Assembly: GCA_963578105.1 (NCBI GenBank)
Contig: CAUZBP010000014.1
Coordinates: 1-64,000, forward strand
Reading direction: 5' to 3'
Source of the DNA: GCA-2718815 sp963578105
GTDB lineage: Bacteria > Planctomycetota > Planctomycetia > Pirellulales > Pirellulaceae
Length of the DNA: 64,000 nt
Made by a program: the position numbers and the translations under genes. Below are positions 26,262 through 36,095 of this stretch, piece by piece. Position 1 is the stretch's first letter, and every line of letters begins with the position of its first letter. A model generated the notes under the pieces. It had not been told where the DNA came from, made no database searches, and worked only from the letters and a program-made list of their open reading frames with translations.

Positions 26262-27788
26262 TCAGGCCCGGTTCTTGACAGCGATTCGCCCGACAGCGTT
26301 CAACAAAGAACTGCGCAGGTCCCGCGGCAGAACCAACAGAAAGAACAGACCAAACGCGGTCGATCCCAAAATACCAAACAGCGCCAAAGACCCGAAGGTC
26401 GCCTGCTGGAGCATCATACGACCACCGATGTAAAGCAACGGCACAAAAATCCCTGGTAGCAACAAATATTCGCAGGTCTTGCGATAGTAATGCAGCAACG
26501 TCACCTCCAGCGCCTGGGCGGCAACCCAGCTCACAGCAATCATTTTGAAAATACAGTTCAACACAACGTACAGGACAAGAAGTCCCTTCAGGTCGAACCA
26601 ACAAAGCACCGGAATCCCGACTCCCACCAAAAGAACACCTTGAATCATGTTAATCATTGCATACTGACGATTCTTGGACACTCCAAACAGCAAAGTTAAG
26701 GTGGCCACCTGGAGAGATTCAAAAAACGTTCCGATGAACCCGACCTGGACCAACCATGTGATCAGTGTCAGAGAGGAATGATTGCCGATCCAACACTTCA
26801 GAAATGGTCCGCAACAGACCATTCCCATCACTGTAAAAAAGACAGCCAACCCGCAGGCATATCGATGAATGATGAAAAATGCACGTCGAAGACCCTCGGA
26901 ATCTCCGCTGCCTTCTTTACTACTGAGCACCGGAGTTGCCGCACCGCAGAGGGCGATCACAAATTGAGACGGCAAGTAAAAGATGCGCTCAGCGATCGCA
27001 AAAGGCTCGACAGCCTTCATGGTGTGGACGAACGCAATCATGAGGGAACCCGACTGAAAACGAAGCAGGTTGCTCACTTGGGCCGAAAAGGAAAAAACTG
27101 AATATTTGAACATCTCCCGGGTCTTATCACGAGAAACGTGGGTCCAATGCAGTAAAAGACGCCCATGGACACGCTGGGCCAAGCCATAGAAAACAACTGA
27201 CTTCAACAAGTTCCCGACGGCGTGTACAGCAACAACGCTGATCAGTTTACCGCCGCAGATGAGGGCAATGTACATCCCGACTGCCACCAGGATCCGGACG
27301 ATACTTTCTACCAGTGCCAACAAGTCATGTCGCACGTAAGCCATTAAAGTACCCACAAAGCATCTGGAAACCATGGTTAACGAGAAGGTGATTCCCGCCA
27401 GGCCAAAGGCCACCCGATACCTGTGAATCTCAACCGGATCATTCCAGATCCATGAACAACTGACGACAATCACCAGCGTGACAATCAGGGCAACGCAACT
27501 TAACACCGCAAACAACCAGAAGGCACTGCAGATGTACTGGTCCGCTCCTTGAGGGTCATTGGCTCCATGACTGCGGGAAACAAAGCGAATGACGGCCGAA
27601 CTTAAGCCCAAATCCAACAGGGTGAAGTAGCCCAGAAAGCCACCAATGACCGCCCAGGCCCCGAACATCTCCGGACCCAAATGCTGGACCATGACCGGAA
27701 CAAGCACGAAGCCAACGACCACGATTAGCACTTGGGAAATCGCGCGAAAGACGCCGCCAAACAGCAATCTGCGTCCAACGCTATTCAT
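26262..27788 (-). CDS. Wzx-like polysaccharide flippase
   Basis: The 508-residue membrane protein has about 12-14 hydrophobic segments and the PST/Wzx opening RRLLFGGVFRAISQVLIVV. WAVIGGFLGYFTLLDLGLSSAVIRFVSR is typical of oligosaccharide flippases of the MOP superfamily. It would move lipid-linked repeat units across the cytoplasmic membrane. The gene is convergent with the UXS gene (47 bp gap) and lies just after the sulfotransferase gene on the minus strand. Confidence 0.9.
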   Translation of the reverse strand: MNSVGRRLLFGGVFRAISQVLIVVVGFVLVPVMVQHLGPEMFGAWAVIGGFLGYFTLLDLGLSSAVIRFVSRSHGANDPQGADQYICSAFWLFAVLSCVALIVTLVIVVSCSWIWNDPVEIHRYRVAFGLAGITFSLTMVSRCFVGTLMAYVRHDLLALVESIVRILVAVGMYIALICGGKLISVVAVHAVGNLLKSVVFYGLAQRVHGRLLLHWTHVSRDKTREMFKYSVFSFSAQVSNLLRFQSGSLMIAFVHTMKAVEPFAIAERIFYLPSQFVIALCGAATPVLSSKEGSGDSEGLRRAFFIIHRYACGLAVFFTVMGMVCCGPFLKCWIGNHSSLTLITWLVQVGFIGTFFESLQVATLTLLFGVSKNRQYAMINMIQGVLLVGVGIPVLCWFDLKGLLVLYVVLNCIFKMIAVSWVAAQALEVTLLHYYRKTCEYLLLPGIFVPLLYIGGRMMLQQATFGSLALFGILGSTAFGLFFLLVLPRDLRSSLLNAVGRIAVKNRA

Positions 27789-27934
27789 CAGAGCGATCCG
27801 ATCATGTATTTACCATACCACAACATTGATTGTAGCCGACCATCCTGATTCAAATGTCGAGTAACACTGCCAGAACCGTCGCGAGTTCATTCTGAGAAGC
27901 ACGACAGACAACGAACCGGAGATGCGAACCGGTT

Positions 27935-28798
27935 TCAGCTCAGTGTCGTTTCCGCTTCATCGGAGCGGGACGCGGGAACATCCGAAAGCTCGTCCAACCA
28001 GCTGGCATCCTGTTCATAGCCCAAGTCAATGAGTGTCTGGCCACAAAGCTGGTGAAAGACTTCACCCGCACTCCGTGTAAAGTGATTTCTCCAATCACCG
28101 ACAATTCCTTTGCGGTAGAACGAAAATGGGTCAGACTTGCCTTGTTGGCGACCGCTGATTTTCTGAAATGAAAATTTTTCGATGGTCGCCCGTAGGCGTT
28201 CCCTCTCCACCGGCTCGTTTGTGTGGACAGGAAGAATCCTGGCCAGCGCACCTTCACAGTCTTCGCTGAGTTGCTCGTAGCTGATGGGAACCACGTTCGG
28301 ACGATCAAACGCCCATTGTTTCACATGGTCAGCCCAGGAAATCTTACATCCAAACGGCGTTTTAACCCAACATCGAATAAACTCAGGAAGATTCAGGGCG
28401 CAGTTTGCCGGAGTGATGTCGCCAATCTGCAAGTTTCCGAGTCGCTTTGCATAATAACGGCGTTCACCTGGCTGTTCCGACACAAGACCTCGCAGGCAAA
28501 AAAAATACATCGACAGGCACACATCACGGCCGTCCCGAAAGATGTAGTAAACTCGTCGGAGTCTTGGCGAGTAGCCCCAGTGATTGTGTAAAACTGCAGC
28601 ACAGCCGTAGGGAAACACGCTGTGGCTAGGAAATGGTAAACGCAGATAGTCTGCAATCATGCCACCTAACCAATTGCCACCCGAACGAGGATATTCCGAA
28701 ATATAATAGAACGGAAACGACTCTCCCCAGAACATGCCAATCAACTTGGTGGTCCGCAAACCCATAATATTTAAGTGCCTGCGTATGGACAGTCCCAT
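27935..28798 (-). CDS. PAPS-dependent sulfotransferase
   Basis: The gene encodes 287 residues from ATG 28798; a GTG-started form to 28864 is possible. The 5'-phosphosulfate loop is YPRSGGNWL at residues 36-44, and the 3'-phosphate motif is FRDGRDVCLSMYF near 82-95, both diagnostic of the sulfotransferase fold. C-terminal SGRQQGK and FYRKGIVGDWRNHFT match the family's KxxxGxxGdWKnhFt element. Enzymes with this form sulfate sugars or other alcohols. The location beside a flippase in a polysaccharide locus suggests the polymer or its precursor is sulfated. Confidence 0.88.
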   Translation of the reverse strand: MGLSIRRHLNIMGLRTTKLIGMFWGESFPFYYISEYPRSGGNWLGGMIADYLRLPFPSHSVFPYGCAAVLHNHWGYSPRLRRVYYIFRDGRDVCLSMYFFCLRGLVSEQPGERRYYAKRLGNLQIGDITPANCALNLPEFIRCWVKTPFGCKISWADHVKQWAFDRPNVVPISYEQLSEDCEGALARILPVHTNEPVERERLRATIEKFSFQKISGRQQGKSDPFSFYRKGIVGDWRNHFTRSAGEVFHQLCGQTLIDLGYEQDASWLDELSDVPASRSDEAETTLS

Positions 28799-29289
28799 GC
28801 TAGTGTTTAAATTCCTTTCGTACGACGATCCGAAATTTGGAGGCTTCGCTATTGCTTCGGTCACCTCGCTGGGCGCACGTTAGAAATTCACGCCTCGGCC
28901 TATCGCAAAGCCCACCATGCGAGCCCCAGTCAGCCAGCCCATGAAGGACGCCCACGAAACAGCCGTCGCAGTTCGACCCCGGTTCGTGTAACGGCATAGA
29001 GTTCTCCGGAAGGTGCGCAGGTCGCCCGAATTGCTATACAAGGTTCACGAACCACGTTCCAGAGGTTAAAGTATGCGTGCGGCATCATGGGATGTCAACA
29101 GTCGACGCTTGACCAGCGCACATGGCCCTGGTGACATCTCAAACCATGGTTTTGTAGCTTCCACTTGGCGGAACATTTCCCTGTTTCATTTTGACTTAAG
29201 AGACTCGCTGGCCGGGCGAGAAGTCGTGTCTTACACCGGGATGAAGTATAAAAAGAGGTTAACGTGTCCTATCGCGATGAATTGACCAA
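28799..29289. other. divergent intergenic region
   Basis: About 490 bp separate the minus-strand sulfotransferase from the plus-strand epimerase operon, so promoters for both should be here. A short frame with GAGG and GTG at about 29263 codes only 13 residues and is not credible. I see no confident promoter pair. Confidence 0.35.
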
Positions 29290-30162
29290 ATGCATATTAC
29301 CGTAACAGGTGCAGCGGGATTTCTAGGTAGTTACTTACTACGAGCACTGACACAAGAAGTCCCTCACGCACAGATAACAGGTGTCGATTTACGCCCTCCC
29401 CAGTCACCAATCCCGGGGGTCAAATATTCGTCTGAACTTGTACCAACAGAGTTGATATTTCACTTGGCGGGAAAGGGAGACATTGCCTCGTCCGTGGAGG
29501 ATCCGCAAACTGATTTGGAAATCAATGCCCGATTAACCCTACAAGTCCTGGAGTCGTTACGTGCTGGAATAGGCTCCAGAGTGGTTCTAGCATCCTCCTG
29601 TTCAGTCTACGGAGCCGCCGACAGCCCGGTTCGTGAGAATCAAGAGCCACGACCCATTTCGCCCTATGGTGTCAGTAAACTTGCCGCCGAACATTACGTA
29701 CGTGTCTACCACCACCTACATGGAATCGATGGCCGTATCGCCAGAATTGGCAATCCGTATGGACCAGGTCAACGGCGACTGGTGATCTACGACCTGGCAA
29801 GACAGGCACTCCGGCAAGGAGCACCTTTACAGCTGCGAGGTGACGGCACGGAAGTGCGCGATTTTGTTCATGCCATGGACGTGGCCCGAGGACTGATTGC
29901 CGTTGGTCTGCACGGTGAACCGGGCGAAACGTATAACGTGAGTGCTGGCCAGCCGACCTCCGTGTTCGACGTCGCCAAGTTAATCGCCGTGGCCGCAGGT
30001 TTACCCCAGGAATCCGTTCAGATTTCCAACCAGCCAGAAACCGGAAAGGTCCGTGAGTTTTACCCTTCCATTGAAAAGCTGAAGAGCTTAGGCTTTCACC
30101 TCATGCAGCCCATTGAACAGGGAATCGTAGAAACCGTGAACTGGGCAAGGAACAACCCATGA
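29290..30162 (+). CDS. NAD-dependent sugar epimerase/dehydratase (SDR)
   Basis: The 290-residue extended SDR has GAAGFLG at residues 7-13, FHLAGKGDIASSVEDP, SSCSVYGAADSP, Tyr126/Lys130 in YGVSKLAAE and RIGNPYGPGQR. It resembles UDP-hexose 4-epimerases and related dehydratases; the exact substrate cannot be told. It is first in a tight run of four genes: the next starts inside its stop region (4-bp ATGA overlap), so expression is coupled. Confidence 0.85.
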   Translation: MHITVTGAAGFLGSYLLRALTQEVPHAQITGVDLRPPQSPIPGVKYSSELVPTELIFHLAGKGDIASSVEDPQTDLEINARLTLQVLESLRAGIGSRVVLASSCSVYGAADSPVRENQEPRPISPYGVSKLAAEHYVRVYHHLHGIDGRIARIGNPYGPGQRRLVIYDLARQALRQGAPLQLRGDGTEVRDFVHAMDVARGLIAVGLHGEPGETYNVSAGQPTSVFDVAKLIAVAAGLPQESVQISNQPETGKVREFYPSIEKLKSLGFHLMQPIEQGIVETVNWARNNP

Positions 30163-31148
30163 AGTGGTCGGGAGCTAAGGTCATGGTGACGGGTGCCGGT
30201 GGCTTCATCGGTAGTCACTTGTGCGAATTGCTGGTCCGTGAGGGAGCAGAGTTGACGGCATTCGTCAGATACACCTCACGCGGAGGCTGGGGGTTGTTGG
30301 ACCTGGTGGAACCTGAAATCTCCCAGAACATTCAAGTAGTAACGGGTGATTTGCGCGACCCGGAGGCGGTGCGCAATGCTGTCAGAGGTCAGGAAACCAT
30401 CTTTCACCTGGGTGCACTGATTGCGATACCTTATTCTTACCAGCATCCAACCGAAGTCGCCCAGGTCAACGTTGTGGGTACGCTCAACGTACTCAACGCC
30501 GCCCGGGAATTTGACATTTCCCGCATGGTGCACACCTCAACCAGCGAAGTCTACGGTACCGCCCAAACCGTCCCAATTAGCGAGAGCCATCCGCTTTCCG
30601 CACAATCTCCCTACAGCGCCAGTAAGATCGGTGCGGACGCGCTGGCCATGTCGTACCATTGCTCGTTCGGCTTACCCCTGGCCACGGTTCGTCCGTTCAA
30701 TACTTACGGGCCACGGCAGTCTGGTCGCGCCGTGATTCCCACGATCATCGGACAGGCCCTGAACGCAAGCCGGATCAAACTGGGAGCACTGACTCCCACC
30801 CGCGACTTCCTATTTGTCAAGGACACCGTGGCTGGTTTTCTGGCCGTGGCACACTGTGATTTAGCCATCGGAAAAACGGTCAACCTGGGGACTGGCAATG
30901 AGATCAGCATTGGGGATTTAGCCGCGAAAATTGTTGAACGAACAGGCTGTGACGTTCCCATCGAAAGCGAAGAGGAACGCATACGACCAGACAACAGTGA
31001 GGTGTTTCGGCTCGTGTGTGATGCCGAACGGGCAAAAAACTGGACGGGCTGGGAACCCACGTACAGCCTGGATGCGGGGCTGGACGAAGTGATTGATTTC
31101 ATGAGATCTCATCCGCACTGGACCAAAATCCGCCAGTACGAGGTTTAA
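30159..31148 (+). CDS. LegB-like NAD-dependent 4,6-dehydratase
   Basis: The 329-residue extended SDR has GAGGFIG at residues 12-18, FVRYTSRGGWGLLD and HLGALIAIPYSYQHPTEVAQ. TSTSEVYGTAQTVPI, Tyr152/Lys156 in YSASKIGADAL and RPFNTYGPRQSGRAVIPTII follow. These blocks closely match the LegB group (nucleotide-activated GlcNAc 4,6-dehydratases of legionaminic acid pathways) as I know it. LegC, LegG and LegI homologues are not in the window, so it may feed another 4-keto-6-deoxy or amino sugar. It overlaps the gene before by 4 bp. Confidence 0.85.
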   Translation: MKWSGAKVMVTGAGGFIGSHLCELLVREGAELTAFVRYTSRGGWGLLDLVEPEISQNIQVVTGDLRDPEAVRNAVRGQETIFHLGALIAIPYSYQHPTEVAQVNVVGTLNVLNAAREFDISRMVHTSTSEVYGTAQTVPISESHPLSAQSPYSASKIGADALAMSYHCSFGLPLATVRPFNTYGPRQSGRAVIPTIIGQALNASRIKLGALTPTRDFLFVKDTVAGFLAVAHCDLAIGKTVNLGTGNEISIGDLAAKIVERTGCDVPIESEEERIRPDNSEVFRLVCDAERAKNWTGWEPTYSLDAGLDEVIDFMRSHPHWTKIRQYEV

Positions 31149-31150
31149 TC

Positions 31151-31843
31151 ATGCATGCCGTGATTTTGGCCGGGGGTGAGGGACAACGGCTGCGTCCTTA
31201 CACAGCTATTCTTCCCAAGCCGCTCATGCCTTTACACAATCAGCCGATTTTAGAGATTATCGTCGGTCAGCTCAGAGACGCCGGATTCGATCGGTTCACC
31301 TTTGCAGTTGGTTATTTGGCTGGCCTGATTCAGGCGTACTTCGCCGATGGCAATCGATTTGGCGTCTCCATCGACTATTCTCTCGAAGAACAATCTCTGG
31401 GCACCGCAGGCCCTTTGAGCCTGCTGGAAAACCTGGACGACCATTTCCTTGTCATGAACGGTGACATTCTCACGAACCTGGACTACACCAAGTTCATGGA
31501 GACGCACCAAGCCTCAGGTGCCCTCGCCACACTCGCCGTCTTTGAAAAAGAAGTACCTATCTCACTCGGGGTTTTGGACATCGATGACGATTCCAACATC
31601 GTCAACTACACGGAGAAACCAACCTTGTACTATCCGGTCTCGACAGGCATCTATTGCTTTCGAGCGGAAGTTCTTGATCACTTGGAGAAAGGTGTTCATT
31701 GCGATCTTCCGACCTTGGTTACCCGTTTAGTAGCGGCCGGTGAAACCGTTCGGGCTTATCGCTTTGACGGCCTCTGGCTGGACATAGGCCGTCCCGAGGA
31801 TTACGAGATTGCTTTGGAAGAATTCGACAAAGGTGCTCTCTGA
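31151..31843 (+). CDS. sugar-phosphate nucleotidyltransferase
   Basis: The 230-residue protein begins HAVILAGGEGQRLRPYT, with the signature G-G-x-G-x-R-L-x-P and the Lys in LPKPLMP. LGTAGPLSLLENLDDHFLVMNGDILT gives the base-binding and metal-binding Asp region, and FDGLWLDIGRPEDY closes the fold. It forms an NDP-sugar from NTP and sugar-1-phosphate; the nucleotide is not evident. Gene order with a LegB-like dehydratase fits a GDP- or UDP-sugar made for that enzyme. It starts 2 bp after the stop of the previous gene. Confidence 0.88.
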   Translation: MHAVILAGGEGQRLRPYTAILPKPLMPLHNQPILEIIVGQLRDAGFDRFTFAVGYLAGLIQAYFADGNRFGVSIDYSLEEQSLGTAGPLSLLENLDDHFLVMNGDILTNLDYTKFMETHQASGALATLAVFEKEVPISLGVLDIDDDSNIVNYTEKPTLYYPVSTGIYCFRAEVLDHLEKGVHCDLPTLVTRLVAAGETVRAYRFDGLWLDIGRPEDYEIALEEFDKGAL

Positions 31844-33030
31844 TGGCGCCGGTTCCGATTCTATCTGTCCAGGTTCACCACAAGCGAGGTGGGCCATCAA
31901 TCCAGCACATCAATTTCCTTAAAGCGATTGATCCGAGTCGTTTCGCGATGCATGTGCTGGTAGTTCAATCGCATGAAATGCGGGAACAGTATGACCAGGT
32001 CGCAGCGTCGGTCATCACGATGCCTCATATGCCCACAATTCCCCGTTCCAAATCTCCCCTTTCGATTGCTCGCTACTTTGCTCAGACAAGAACCATGGCG
32101 CGACAAATTTCCCAAGTGGCAAAAGACGTTGACGCTCGAATTATTCACTCGTTCTCTGAAGCATTTCCGGCACCGCTTCTGGCTGCACAGCAACTACATC
32201 TACCCTCGATGGTTCACATTCTGGGGATGAGCATCTTTCAACCGCGGTGGGTTGGGAAAATATGGACGCGTTATTTCTTGAATCGGGCGACACGGATTGT
32301 CGGCTGTCAGCAACTGATCGCCGATGAGGTGCGACGGACAGGTGTCGCCCCGGAGAAAATTCTGGTGATCTACAACTGCATCGATCCGAGTACCGTTCGT
32401 GAGCAGGCGCAGACTGACAGACCACACGAACTTTCCGGTGATGGTCTGAAAGTGGGCATGGTTGCCGAGATGGACCGGCGCAAGGGCCATCTGAATTTCG
32501 TGACAGCTGCAGCCCATGTCACCCAGCAGCTGCCGGGTGTTACCTTTTATTGCATGGGAAACACCTCTGGCAATGACTTGTATTTGTCCGAAATCAAGGC
32601 GAAGATTGCCGAACACGACCTGTCAGATCGTGTTCACCTTGTCGGACGCGTGGATAACATGGGAGCATGGATTCAAGCCATGGACGTCTACTGCATTCCC
32701 TCTCTGAGCGAGGCTTTGTCTGTTGCCGGACTGGAAGCAATGGCATTGGAACGGCCTCTTGTAGTAACCCGCGTCGGAGGAAATCCTGAAGCTGTCATCG
32801 ACGGTCAAAATGGATTGATTTGCGCAGCGGCAGACCCGAAAGATTTGGCAGACAAGCTATTAACCGTCCTGCACAACGAGCCATTGCGTACTCAATTCGG
32901 CCGGAACGGACGTAACCGAGCCGATGAATTGTTCAGTGTCGGGAGCAATGCACAAAAACTGCAGTCTGTGTTCGAAGAACTGAATTCTCCAGTCGGTGAT
33001 AACCTTCCTCATGGAACAGGGATCACATGA
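31843..33030 (+). CDS. glycosyltransferase family 4
   Basis: The 395-residue protein has a GT-B fold. The N-terminal half contains HHKRGGPSIQHINFLKA, and the C-terminal half has LKVGMVAEMDRRKGHLNF, VHLVGRVDNMGAWIQAMDVYC and PSLSEALSVAGLEAMALERPLV. The last of these is the E-x7-E nucleotide-sugar motif of family 4. It adds one sugar to the growing repeat unit at the cytoplasmic face. Its ATG overlaps the stop of the nucleotidyltransferase gene by one base. Confidence 0.9.
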   Translation: MAPVPILSVQVHHKRGGPSIQHINFLKAIDPSRFAMHVLVVQSHEMREQYDQVAASVITMPHMPTIPRSKSPLSIARYFAQTRTMARQISQVAKDVDARIIHSFSEAFPAPLLAAQQLHLPSMVHILGMSIFQPRWVGKIWTRYFLNRATRIVGCQQLIADEVRRTGVAPEKILVIYNCIDPSTVREQAQTDRPHELSGDGLKVGMVAEMDRRKGHLNFVTAAAHVTQQLPGVTFYCMGNTSGNDLYLSEIKAKIAEHDLSDRVHLVGRVDNMGAWIQAMDVYCIPSLSEALSVAGLEAMALERPLVVTRVGGNPEAVIDGQNGLICAAADPKDLADKLLTVLHNEPLRTQFGRNGRNRADELFSVGSNAQKLQSVFEELNSPVGDNLPHGTGIT

Positions 33031-33303
33031 AGCACACCATGATTGACACCTTTACCCCTCCGCCTGGATTTCATAATGATCCTATTTGTCAGGAACAATA
33101 TGGATTCAGGTCCACAGGCCCCCCCCGGAAGAGAAAAGAACCATTGGGAAACTACGTCGTAACATCATTAGTTTATTCTTAGATGACCGAACTGATCAGA
33201 CACACCGAATCGTGACCGATCTACTTCCCGTGAGGACTTGTCCTCTCCGCATCATGATTACTATTGGTCGATGAGACCCAGCAATTCTTCGAGGAGTGTC
33301 CGG

Positions 33304-34014
33304 ATGACAGACAGCCGAGTCGTACTCATTACCGGGACGAGTAAAGGCATAGGCGCGGATCTCGTAAAACACTTCGCAACTCATGAAGGCGAGTCGTTTC
33401 AGGTGGTGGGATGTAGTCGTCGCGAGGTCGATTACCAATTTGAAACTTATGAACATTATTGTCTGGATGTTGTGGACGAAGTGGCTGTAAAAAAGATGTT
33501 TTCCGAGATTCAACAGCACCACGGCCGACTCGACATTCTAATCAACAATGCAGGCATTGCTTCGATGAATCATTGTTTACTGACGCCGTTGAGCACTGTC
33601 CGCCAAATCTACGACACAAACGTTATCGGAACATTCCTGTTCTGTCGGGAAGCGGCCAAACTGATGCAAACGGGCTCAAGAGGTCGAATTGTCAATTTCG
33701 CAACCGTTGCCACTCCACTACGACTGGAGGGTGAAGCCATCTACGCATCTTCGAAGGCAGCAGTCGAAAGTCTCACGCAAATCCTGGCTCGCGAACTGGC
33801 GGAATTCGACATTACGGTCAACGCAGTTGGTCCCACACCGGTCAAAACAGATCTCATCCGCTCGGTACCGCAGGAGAAAATGCAACAACTGATCGATCGA
33901 CAGGCGATTCGTCGGTATGGAGAATTCAAAGACATTCAGAACGTCATCGATTTCTTTATCCTGCCTGAAAGCGATTTCATCACCGGCCAGGTCATGTTCC
34001 TGGGTGGAATCTAA
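33304..34014 (+). CDS. classical short-chain dehydrogenase/reductase
   Basis: The gene encodes 236 residues from ATG 33304, with AGGAG 7-8 bases upstream. It has TGTSKGIG at 10-17, the NNAGIA motif, catalytic Tyr147/Lys151 in YASSKAAVE and the C-terminal DFITGQVMFLGG. It is an NAD(P)H-dependent oxidoreductase of the FabG-like group; in this setting it may reduce a keto-sugar, as PtmA-like enzymes are thought to. About 270 bp separate it from the glycosyltransferase, so it may have its own promoter. Confidence 0.88.
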   Translation: MTDSRVVLITGTSKGIGADLVKHFATHEGESFQVVGCSRREVDYQFETYEHYCLDVVDEVAVKKMFSEIQQHHGRLDILINNAGIASMNHCLLTPLSTVRQIYDTNVIGTFLFCREAAKLMQTGSRGRIVNFATVATPLRLEGEAIYASSKAAVESLTQILARELAEFDITVNAVGPTPVKTDLIRSVPQEKMQQLIDRQAIRRYGEFKDIQNVIDFFILPESDFITGQVMFLGGI

Positions 34015-34323
34015 CCGCATCGCCAAATCATCGCAAAGCGAGTTAGCAGACGAGCACCCGCCAATGTTGTCCAATCTCAAGGGCGCCAACGAACGCCACG
34101 CGTGGCGGAGTCAACTGGATAGCCAACGGAAACTACCTATTTCGACTGTGTGGTGCTAAACCCCAGCGGCGTTACATGTACCGGTCCAGAAGTCAAAACA
34201 GCGTCATTGACAAACCCGGACGCGCGTCTCGGAGCCACCCCGCGAATTAGCCAGGGAAAACACTTTGTACCGCAAAAGAAATTGAGTGAGACATTCCCCT
34301 CAAACTTTACATCGGGTACGAAA
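34015..34323. other. convergent intergenic region, nothing recognised
   Basis: About 310 bp separate convergent genes. I see no strong hairpin with a T run and no credible ORF. Confidence 0.35.
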
Positions 34324-34710
34324 TTATCGTGGCTGGAACAAGTAGTAGTGTGAATAATTCCCAAATCGCGTCGGATGACCCGTGGGAAACATGCCATCCG
34401 AACCCTGGCTTCGATTAAGTTCCCGACGGGTTCGACTGGCTTGCGCCTGAACTCGATTCAGTTGCATCTGTTGGCGTTGGGATCTTTGGTCTGCCTCCAA
34501 TCGAGGCTTCACTCGTGTGAAATAATTCGGCACACCGTAAGAGTCATCCTGGCTGAGCAACTGCAGGTAAGGACTCACCGACGGGTTATTGAATACCCGG
34601 TCTCTGGCCGTCATGAAATTGCCCATCGAAATCTGAGCGGGTGCAAATTGCGCGGAAACCAATATGATTCCCAACGCTAAGGGAACTGCTGCCATGGTGG
34701 GCCGACTCAT
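34324..34710 (-). CDS. small secreted planctomycete-type protein
   Basis: The gene encodes 128 residues from ATG 34710, with AAAGGTG 7 bases upstream. The signal peptide (AAVPLALGIILVSAQFAPAQ) is followed by NNPSVSPYLQLLSQDD, YFTRVKPRLEADQ and a Gln/Arg-rich coiled-coil-like stretch. Planctomycetes have many short secreted proteins with a P-T/S-V-S-P-Y-L motif followed by an N-Y-x-T-x-V-x-P motif; I know no function for them. It lies about 185 bp downstream of the Wza-like gene on the same strand. Confidence 0.65.
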   Translation of the reverse strand: MSRPTMAAVPLALGIILVSAQFAPAQISMGNFMTARDRVFNNPSVSPYLQLLSQDDSYGVPNYFTRVKPRLEADQRSQRQQMQLNRVQAQASRTRRELNRSQGSDGMFPTGHPTRFGNYSHYYLFQPR

Positions 34711-34895
34711 AATATCACCTTTGAGATTAACGTGATGTTTCGAAGTACAGCTACTCAAATTGTAGAAACTCGTATTGGCCGGGGCAAGTGTTCACTTTGA
34801 ATATCACCCGATTCTTCTTTTTATCCTGTGGCTGCTGGAGATCAAAGGTAACTTCGCCAGCCCGGTTCGCCACTAAATCAGGGTCGCTTGTGCGA

Positions 34896-36095
34896 CTAGA
34901 ACCGGCTGAAAACACCCTCCGGGAATCGTTGTAAGATCTGGATCGTCTGTCCAGTCAACAGAGTGAATCCTAACATTCGCTCGAAGGGAGCAATTAGTTT
35001 GTTGATGGTGCTATTTAATTTGATGAACCTATCCTCGGCAATGTAAACTCGGTCCCCGGGGAGAATTTGGTAGTTCGTGGCTGTCGACCCCCCCTTGGTA
35101 ATGGCAACCCAGTCCACAGGAAGTATCTGTTCACAGGCCACACCGCTCGGTGCAGGGCGCGCGATCCAAATTCTCTTTTTGTTTGAATTTTGTTGCAGTC
35201 CACCAATGTGTGAGAGCGCGTCCAATACGGTTTCGTTGCCCGTGATCGGAAGGCGCACCACGCCATCCCCGTAGCCCGCTCCCTCCGCGATTACATAGAA
35301 GACTTTGCTGTTGTAGGCAAAAACGTCCAAAGAAATTTTTGGATCCTCCAGATGTTGTGAAAGATGGCTTTCAATCGCCGCCCGCGCCTCTTCTAAAGTC
35401 ATCGCATTGATATAAATACTTCCGTAGGTACCCAAGTTGACGTACCCATCGGGACCCACCAAGTGCTCACCGGCAATCTGCTGTTGTCCCGCGACTTGGG
35501 CCAGTGACACGGAGACACCCGGGCGAGAAAGCTTGGACGCCAAACTTCGACGGATGTCGGTCGTCGCCTCTTCAATCGTTTTACCGGCAACATCGACAAT
35601 GCCATAAGTGGCGCCTAAATTGATACGACCACCTGGCTCGACTTGGAAAAAGTCCGCCAGTGGAAACTCGCTATCAGACCCAGGAGCGACAACTTCCAAG
35701 ATGTCGAACGGCTGAATAACGTAGGGCGCCTTGGGAACCAGACGTAATACGTCAATTAACAGCACGTCAGGTGGCTCAAGCCGGTACTTGGGCAACGCCA
35801 TCTTTGCCAGTTCTTTGGGTGGCTCCTTGCGGGACGATGCCAGGCGCAAACTCGGAACATCCACTGGAATTTCCGATGCGGGTGGAACGCCCGTAATATC
35901 GACATCTATTTGTTGGTGCGATGCTTGCTGAACCTGGCTATCCCTTTGTTCACTGTCCGAAATCCCCTCAGCAAAATCAAACGGAGAGTCATTAATCGTT
36001 GATGGTGGTACGAGCTGGCAGCCAGCGACGCAAGCAGTGAACAGAGCAACGACGACCATCCGGTGGTACCGAAGCAAACAAGATCGATGGAACAT
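34896..36095 (-). CDS. Wza-like polysaccharide export lipoprotein
   Basis: The 399-residue protein has a lipobox in VVVALFTACVAGC, with the lipidated Cys near residue 26. After a 75-residue linker come a Poly_export domain (YVIQPFDILEVVAPG ... FQVEPGGRINLGATYG) and an SLBB-like unit (HLVGPDGYVNLGTYGSIYI, LEEARAAIESHLSQHL). The C-terminal part contains another beta-grasp region (VRLPITGNETVLDALSHIGGL) and YQILPGDRVYIAEDR. It would form the outer-membrane pore for the polysaccharide, working with the Wzc-like protein (37906). It is transcribed divergently from the exosortase gene. Confidence 0.9.
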   Translation of the reverse strand: MFHRSCLLRYHRMVVVALFTACVAGCQLVPPSTINDSPFDFAEGISDSEQRDSQVQQASHQQIDVDITGVPPASEIPVDVPSLRLASSRKEPPKELAKMALPKYRLEPPDVLLIDVLRLVPKAPYVIQPFDILEVVAPGSDSEFPLADFFQVEPGGRINLGATYGIVDVAGKTIEEATTDIRRSLASKLSRPGVSVSLAQVAGQQQIAGEHLVGPDGYVNLGTYGSIYINAMTLEEARAAIESHLSQHLEDPKISLDVFAYNSKVFYVIAEGAGYGDGVVRLPITGNETVLDALSHIGGLQQNSNKKRIWIARPAPSGVACEQILPVDWVAITKGGSTATNYQILPGDRVYIAEDRFIKLNSTINKLIAPFERMLGFTLLTGQTIQILQRFPEGVFSRF

